Positions 57,181-64,000 of a stretch of DNA of 64,000 nt are shown one piece after another. Position 1 is the stretch's first letter; each line of letters opens with the position of its first letter. This DNA comes from Haplomitrium mnioides (taxonomy: Eukaryota; Marchantiophyta; Haplomitriopsida; Calobryales), in contig JBNGIS010035080.1 in assembly GCA_049999725.1 (NCBI GenBank), positions 1-64,000 of the forward strand, read 5' to 3'. Both the position numbers and the translations under genes were made by a program. Under the pieces are notes generated by a model. It saw only the letters and a program-made list of their open reading frames with translations, had not been told where the DNA came from and made no database searches.

Positions 57181-59900
57181 TTGCTTTGGAAAGGGGAAGA
57201 GTGCAAACTATATGGAGGGCAATGGATGATTTTGGTAGTAGGGAGGAACTTCAAGAGGCGTTGGAGTTGAAATGAGGTTGTGGAGAGTTTTTCATTTATC
57301 AAATATTTTTTTGTTTGGTAAAACGACGTTGTAATGTCACCTCCAAGCTTGAGTTCTTGTGAAAACCTATGTTTTTCATTGCCATTGTCCTTCATGTTCC
57401 GTTTTCCCTTACAATTGTCATTATTGCTGAACTTTCTTTCTATGTTGCATGATTTGCATTATAGTCGATTTCTGTTGGCAATTTTCTAGAGTTATGACCA
57501 TCTTGAATTCTCAGAGTTCTCAACTTGAGTTCTTACACTTCTTGTTGGTTCTCATTCATAAGTAAGCACAATTTGTGACTGTCACTAATTACATCCTAGA
57601 GGGTCTGACGATTGCTACGTTGATAGCCACCATCATTGCTTAGCCTCAATCTTAAGCCTGCTACTTTTTGGGCACCAAGTTCAACTCCGACACTATTTGC
57701 AAGTCTAGCATCAACACATCCAATGCCAAATTCATCTCCAACACCATCTAAGAAATTTCCTCATATTGAAGCTCTCTGAGTTTTATTTCTTGCTCATCTG
57801 TAGAGAAATTTCTCTTATATTATTTGATCCTCTAGAATTTGATGAATAGATTGCATTGAGATATGACATGCGCCGGTCACATGCTTGTTGAGTGCAGGAA
57901 AGAGTTCTACCAAAAACACCCTCAACAAGATCAAATCAATGTGAAAGACTACTTGACTTCTTAGTATTACCTTTTGACTTAAATTGATTTTGGTGCAGCT
58001 TGGAAAGGGAGATGGGTGTATTTTGACCACGAACATCTAGACGACATCACCATGGCACATGAAGGTGAATGCTCTGCCAATATCCAATGCAAGAAGGCAG
58101 GAATTTTACTGTATTTCAAAAACATTCCTTACAAATTTTATGAAGGAAACGTCGGCTAAAGTGAATGTGGGAGAGGATTTGAAACAACAAGTCCAATTGA
58201 TATTTGCAAGATCTAATGGCTTTGAAAGAAGAATATTGTAAGAGACCAGCACACATGGAAAAGATCAACATCTCGAATAATCCAAGATATTGTTGGCATT
58301 TCAGAAGTCACTATTGAGTTCAAGTAGATTTTCAATCTATCGAGTGTTGGCGATTGCATACTAGCAATCGGAGGAGTTGGCACCCATTGGGCATTCTGAT
58401 GCCTACATATGACAAGCTTGATTGCAAGCCCAACAATTGGACACTCCCAAGGTTGATTTGCATGTGCACAACCCTGCGATCAACTTTTGGGCTGGCAATT
58501 GAGCTCGATTGCCAACCAAAAAATATTCTTCAATCAGAGAACTTGGTACGTAATTTCTAACAATTGCCAACATCAAAGCATGGTATTAGTGAAAAGAGAG
58601 AGGGCACTTGAAGTGACTGTGTGTGTTGTGTGCACTGGAGCGCTAAGAAGATGTACAAGGAGCTGTTGAAGAAGCTTGCAGAGCCTTTTCAGAGGAACTT
58701 CCTAAACTTCATCAACGTACATAGATATGTTTAAGAAGCTTGCGAGGTTTTTTCAGAGGAACTTCACCAACTTCATCGATTAAAAAGTGGGTGGTGATGA
58801 AAAGCTAACCAAGGAAATATTGGCAGCAGGCCTTCTTCTCATTTGATCTCCTATCTCCTCTTTCATTATGCAATTGTCTCTCTACTAAATAAGTAGACAG
58901 TTGTTTCTATTCTATTCTTTACATTTTTTTATTATTGTGTGGATATATTCTCAAATATTTGAGAGATACTGTATATATCTACCTTAATAAAGCAAGGAAA
59001 TAAAGCCAGGAATGGAGAAATATCCATTCTCCTTTGTGACCCTTTCCTCCCTCCTCACTCTCACATTCTTGGTGATGAAAAACACATTACATGACATGAC
59101 ATGTATTTTTGCAGCTCACTAAATGGAATAGACCACTCTCCATTGAATGAAATGAAGCACTCTCCACTGCTAAGTTTTGCTTTTTCCCTGCTAAGACTGC
59201 CTCCACCAAATGTATAGCCCTTTTAATTAGTTAGTGGCAAATCATTGAACATTTAGTAAATTGTAAATGTAGGTGAATATAGAATAACTTTATCCAAGCC
59301 TTTTCACAGCTCTAGGAAATGGAAGTGTCTATCTACCCCATGGTGAACATGCTTCAATTTGTAAAAGACATTGAATTCATGACAATCGCACCTCATAAGT
59401 GCGGTCTTATCGTCAATTCATGCAACAACCACATTGGTTGTTGTGGTTGTTAGCTATACATGTGAAATGATAAGAAGAACGCAACCGTTTTTTTCCATTA
59501 ACTTATGATAATAGCTATGGTTGTTGAAACAAGAATGCATATTCTTGTTGAAAGATTAATACACGACAAAGTGGTATATTTGATGTTAAAGTATTCAAAA
59601 GATGTTGTACAATAGGAGAAATTGCAATACAATAGACTATTTAGAGCTGGAGTTAGCACATAGAGTTCAAATTTGAATATGTTTTTGAATTTTGGTACTA
59701 TATGTGTTGAACATATTTTTGATTTTTAGTACTATGTGTTCCTAATCAAGGTGAAAATTGAAGAATTTTTTCTGTATGGCAGTCAAGATAGTAAAGTGAT
59801 CATATTGATTATATTGTGGTCCTATGGTGTTGTTAATTTCTTAGTATGGCATTAAAGATAGTAAGTTGAGTGCACATAACTATATTGTAGCTCTAAATTG
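57181..59900. other. Unassigned interior of copy C
   Basis: No recognised gene. It includes ATATTTGAGAGATACTGTATATATC and CTTAATAAAGCAAGG-type sequence (58940-59000) that resembles LTR ends, but no pair was found. Confidence 0.35.
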
Positions 59901-59924
59901 ATGTTAATTGCTAGTACAAGAATG

Positions 59925-60320
59925 GTTTGGAGTCCATGGGCATATATGCTTTGAGAGTCTATATGTGTATAGGCTTTAGGGTTCTCATTCAGAGTCTATA
60001 CATGGATAAGCTTTAGGATTCTTGTTCGGAGTCTATGTGGGCATAGGCTTTAGGGTTCTTGTTCAGAGTCCATGCGCGTAGGCTTTAGGATTCTTGTTTG
60101 GAGTCTATGCGCAGATATGCTTTTAAGGTTCTCATTCAATGTCTATGCGTGCAAAGGCTTTAGGGTTCCTGTTCAAAGTCTATGCGCGCATAGGCTTTAG
60201 GATTCTTGTTTGGAGTCTATACGCGGATAGGCTTTAGAGTTCTCATTCAAAGTTTATGCGCACATAGGCTAGACGGTTCTCGTTTGGAGTCTATACGCGC
60301 ATAGTCTAGTTCAAGTCCCT
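59925..60320 (+). repeat. 37-bp palindromic-core tandem array near the R-type end of copy C
   Basis: About ten units of 37-38 bp: core TATGCGCGCATAGG then CTTTAGG(G/A)TTCT and TTC(A/G)GAGTC. Cores occur, for example, near 60027, 60111, 60147, 60184 and 60221. Only about 300 bases separate it from the terminus. Confidence 0.85.
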
Positions 60321-60339
60321 ACGTACATAGACATCCACA

Positions 60340-60668
60340 TTTGCATATATTTTTTTTTCATAAAAACATATGTGTTTTATATAATTTTTGATGAATTTAG
60401 TGTATTCACACCAATATAATGTTTTAATAAAATATCTTGATGACTAAAAATGCTTGTTTTATAGGGTGTTTATCATAAACTTTTAAAAAAATAATCTCAA
60501 CATAAAATACGCTATTTGTATTTCTAAAAAATGATTTTTTTGCAAAAAAAAATTCACAAACGTAAAATTGATGTTTTACAATACCAAATTACAAAAAAAA
60601 ATGGTATTTGCGACTACCAAGTGAAATAGGAACTTAGTGGCGGTTCCTGGTTCAAAGTAGCGGTTGTT
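60340..60668 (+). repeat. R-type terminal region of copy C
   Basis: Ends GTGGCGGTTCCTGG, TTCAAAGTAGCGG, TTGTT: the reverse of the left edge of copy B. Confidence 0.8.
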
Positions 60669-61690
60669 GGATTGGATTTTGATTTAGCAATCATTTTTAT
60701 TAGACATTTGTTAGGGGGAGAGAGGGGCGATGTGGCTTCCATCATCAGTCATAGGTTCCTACAAACATTGGCTTATGTTCTTGACCACTCTTCAATTAGT
60801 GCCAACAATGTTCAATACATCACATTTGCAAGTGCTTTCTTTGTAGTTTTAGAGCTCATATCTTTCGTATATTTCTACACTTCTTCATTTCAAAACCTAC
60901 AACAAATGGATGGTGAGCATTTTTTGGAATCAATAGGAAGAATAAAACTTGCAAAGAAATGGTCAAATCCATGACTAAATTACCCATCAAAAAAGTTGTT
61001 AGAAGGAGAAGTGTCTAGTGTTGTAGCATATCACTATTTTTCATAAACTTGTAAAGGTGTGCTACCCAAGGCAAGGAATCTACCTTTTTCAAGTTTTGTG
61101 GGTATGTATTGTTTTTTGACCCATGTATTCAACCCTCTAGAAGTGCAACAACTATGAATGATGTGGAGAATTTACACATATTTATGTTTGGAAGATAAAA
61201 ATGTTCTAGATGTGTATTTCAATCATAACTTGTGTGTAGTCACTACCAATAGTTTGTGATAATGTTATTTAGTCTCAACAAGAATGCTCAATCTATGTCA
61301 GAACTTGGTTTCTAGAGTTCTTTTGAATAGTCTATTTGATATGTTGTCGATAATTAAACCCTAAATGTATGCACAATTTTGTAGGCACATACTATAGTAA
61401 ACCCATTAATGTATGCACTATTTGCATGCACTATTTTTTGTAGATACATTTGACATCTCAAAATTTTCCATATGAAGTAGTACCATCAATCTTATGAATT
61501 TCGCTTCTCAATCAGCAAAACTCTTCTCTATTTTATTAAGCTCTCATGATTACGTCTTGGTATAGGAAGAAATCTTCTCTTGATAGTATGGATCCACCTT
61601 AATTTGCTAGTAGATACACTTCAAATCTAATCAACAATGAATGATCCCCTTGAATCCTATTAAGCATGTCATGCATCAATGTAGCTAAGT
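60669..61690. other. Right flank of element C, unassigned
   Basis: Contains a 100-codon plus-strand frame (60672-60974) that begins immediately after the transposon end. Its hydrophobic segment (YITFASAFFVVLELISFVYF) could span a membrane once. I do not recognise it, and it may be chance. Confidence 0.3.
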
Positions 61691-61691
61691 A

Positions 61692-61922
61692 TCAGTCGCT
61701 CTTGGTCACCTTATTTAGGTGGTGGTAGTCAATACATACCCACTTCTCTTGTTTTAGGTTCTCCCTCTTGTCTTTCTTAGGAATCAAGATGAAAGAAGAT
61801 GACCATGTTGAGTTTGAAGGTAATGTTTTCCTCATCTTAACTATCTTATCAACCTTCTTTTGAATCAACTCCTCTTCAACTATGTTATTGCAAAGGGGAT
61901 TGAGTGAGCAAGGAGTGCTCAC
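61692..61922 (-). pseudogene. Gypsy G5 RT N-terminal block (decayed)
   Basis: Minus strand: WSSSFILIPKKD and WVCIDYHHLNKVTKSD, the two opening RT blocks of Ty3/gypsy pol. After a stop, related sequence continues to about 61600. It is the upstream partner of the RT C-terminus at 53165-52890, with element C and about 1.5 kb of other DNA between. Confidence 0.8.
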
Positions 61923-62099
61923 ATTTGTCTATATGATGCACAAGCTAGTAAAACTACCTCCAACCTTTGTTGCTTTAGTCTTTTCTTTTCTGGTACTTCT
62001 TTTTCTTCGTGTGTCTGTTAACGTGAGATTTATTGAGAAACTTGGTGATGCTTCTTTTGGCTTCTTTTGGTATAGTTTTTATAATGTTGGTTCTTAATG

Positions 62100-64000
62100 G
62101 ATTGGTACAACATGGCTGATGACATTGTCATTGAGGTCCTTTGGCTGGAGGGTGCTCTTGTCAAGCAATGATGATTAATAATAGCTTGTCTACAAAATAC
62201 ATTGGTCTCCTCTCTATTTCTTCCCTTGTTCTCTCTTCTTGCTATCTTAAAGACATATTATCAATGATTAATTTAAATATCAGAAGCTTGATGTATTGAC
62301 TTTTACTATGCAACCATTTACTATTAAAGTTGTTCATAAGAGATGTACCATGTTTTCTAACGCACTCTATTTTTTTGTTTGGTGTTGTTGGTGTTCACCT
62401 AATGAACCTTAAGACATGGAATCATGATCCACCATTCATATTCATCTTTGCTGAGACTCTTGATGAGGTCCCAACCATAGCTTTGGTACCCAATGATCCC
62501 ACAATGAGAAGGTTTTAGCCATAGCTCTAGAACCCACGTATAGCATAATGATGGTGAGAAAGTAGTGGAGCTTCTGCACACCCAACTCAAAACTTGATCC
62601 CATATTGACTAAGAGTAGTAGCAAAGAAACATCCATTAGTAGTATATGGCAAGAAGGTACATGTGAATGACCAAATTTGCCCAAGCCAAGCCATACAAAG
62701 ATTGGACTACCAATTCCCTCACCTATATTCATGCATAATTTTTACCCATTATACTAACCAAAAAAATCTAAAGATGATAGCTAGTTGTTAGTGATCTTAA
62801 AATGCACACTCTCCTTGATTGAAATCTCATGGGATAGTTTCTAGAGCTTTTCTTCACCCAACACCTTCATGCAATGCAAATTTTCACTCCTAACCTTTTA
62901 GTGGAGTAACCCTCTAGTAGCAAACTATTTAGCTACATCAGTTACTGATTGCAATTGCTAGTAGACAATTGAAATAAACAACATTAAAGAATGATTTCAA
63001 TTAGTAGGAGCAAGAGAAAAATATGGTCTTAACCTCTCTTTCATGTTTCTCTAAGGGTGTAGCAAGCTTGTCCTATCAAAGCTGTTGACCAAATTTTAGA
63101 TTAAAAAATGAGCAATTAAAAAGGAATAAATGATAGCTTAAAGGCATGCCAAAAATGTAGGTACTCTATTGTAATAGGCTAAACACTAAATCAGATCTTG
63201 AAATTGATGTCACATAAGCTTCTCCAAATTTCTTGACTCAAAGAATACTCTTATAAAGATGACTTGAAGAATCCAAAATTTGCTTGATAAGGAATTGCAT
63301 GTGCAAGACAAAAATGAATTGGCATAGAGAGTATAGTTGTGCAATCTGATTGCAATTGAAGGATATCTACAAGATGTCAAAGAAAAGAATGAAGAGCAAT
63401 GCTTGAGGCAAAGAGGCATGAAGACTAGTGAAGAAGAAGCTCACCAAGGAGTTGTAATGCTCTACTACTTGTTCGAAGCTCACAAAATAGTTGCAATGCT
63501 TTGCTACTCGAATAATGCAAAATTTGAATCAAATCAAGAATACCTACATCCCGAAAAAAATAAAATAAAATAAGATCCTCATTGGTGGCTGATGAAGAAA
63601 TTTAGAAGAAAAAAAACTTCGTTGAAAGAAGGCAACAAAAAAAAATCAGCTCAATTAAAAAAAGCTCAAAAAACTTATGTGAGAAGAAGAAACCAAGAGC
63701 TAGACAAAGGACTTGAAAATATGTTTCAAAAAAATATGGAGAGAGAAAAAAAATGAAAGAAATTGATGAAGGTTGGTGGCTTGAAGAATGCTCATACAAA
63801 GTTGACTCGAAGAGGCTTGAAATAATCAATTCAATTTCTTAGATCTTTGCAAACATGCATGAAAAAAAGGAAAGAATGAAGAATGCTCAATGGCAGATGC
63901 TCCTCTAGTGCTCTAACATTGACAAAGAAAAAAAAATGAAAAAGCTTAATGTTGAAGTTGCAACTCAAACCTACAACCATTGATGGAGATAGAGGCGACA
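62100..64000. other. Unassigned right end of the window
   Basis: No recognised gene, possibly upstream parts of G5. Contains the repeat shared with 45030-45230. The last 600 bases are AG-rich and poly-A rich with no long frame. Confidence 0.4.
62760..62930 (+). repeat. Dispersed repeat shared with 45030-45230
   Basis: AAAAAAATCTAAAGATGATAG, then CTTAAAATGCACACTCTCCTTG and CACTCCTAACCTTT, in the same order as the other copy. Confidence 0.7.

Larger units (their letters stand above)
53936..60668 (+). mobile_element. TIR DNA transposon, family copy C (non-autonomous)
   Basis: Left end AACAGCTACTACTTTGAACC (L-type). Right end, read in reverse, AACAACCGCTACTTTGAACC then a second CCGC(C)AC (R-type). 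Target duplication GGA at 53932-53934 and 60669-60671. The element is 6733 bp. Subterminal sequence matches copies A and B. It has an L-side array (54700-55260), an R-side array (59925-60320) and the interior block shared with A. A second L-type end lies inside at about 55970, so the copy is composite. No intact gene. Confidence 0.8.

Noticed and set aside
58795-59090. Solo LTR inside copy C
   Set aside because: GGTGATGAAAA occurs on both sides and the interior looks LTR-like, but TG...CA ends and a consistent target duplication could not both be satisfied.

Overview
This window looks like nuclear DNA of a land plant. It is AT-rich, dominated by Ty3/gypsy and Ty1/copia retrotransposons, a LINE and large DNA transposons. 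The only intact host gene I can support is a 12-exon gene for plastid enoyl-ACP reductase (46257-49102, + strand). I cannot name the species. Three N-gaps are present (836-935, 20606-21005, 25692-25791).

Layout. At 1572-7022, 15637-25952 and 53936-60668 lie three members (A, B, C) of one terminal-inverted-repeat DNA transposon family. Each has ends starting AACAACCGC or a decayed version, a 3-4 bp target duplication and arrays of a palindromic core close to TATGCGCGCATA. A and C are non-coding or decayed. B (10.3 kb) carries two divergent, decayed multi-segment genes. One, on the minus strand, joins a ParB-like domain to a beta-class DNA N6/N4 methyltransferase. The other, on the plus strand, resembles the DUF7869 'IIDGMD' family, a plausible transposase. 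A 24-bp palindromic array lies between the two genes and another lies inside the methyltransferase gene. This two-gene, palindrome-array element is the best candidate for an undescribed system.

The elements are nested. A lies in an LTR copy next to a minus-strand gypsy element (G1). G1 runs from about 27.57 kb down to 7.1 kb, ends its pol with a PHD-like finger, and is split by B and by a GC-rich LTR-like insertion (about 11.3-14.64 kb). A second G1-family copy (G2, 29.64-33.8 kb) is split by a 5'-truncated LINE with a 16-bp target duplication. Between G1 and G2 is a fragment of another gypsy element (G3). At 37.2-44.2 kb a minus-strand copia element is split by a short chromovirus (G4, 38372-42301) with both LTRs and a 5-bp target duplication. 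A minus-strand gypsy (G5) flanks element C. G1 and G2 paralogues preserve unoccupied versions of the A and B target sites, which fixes the ends of those two transposons.

The enoyl-ACP reductase gene sits alone between 45.6 and 49.5 kb with short introns, one of which appears to be a GC-AG intron. All transposon-encoded genes contain stops or frameshifts, many of them explicable as C-to-T changes, so none looks functional as it stands.
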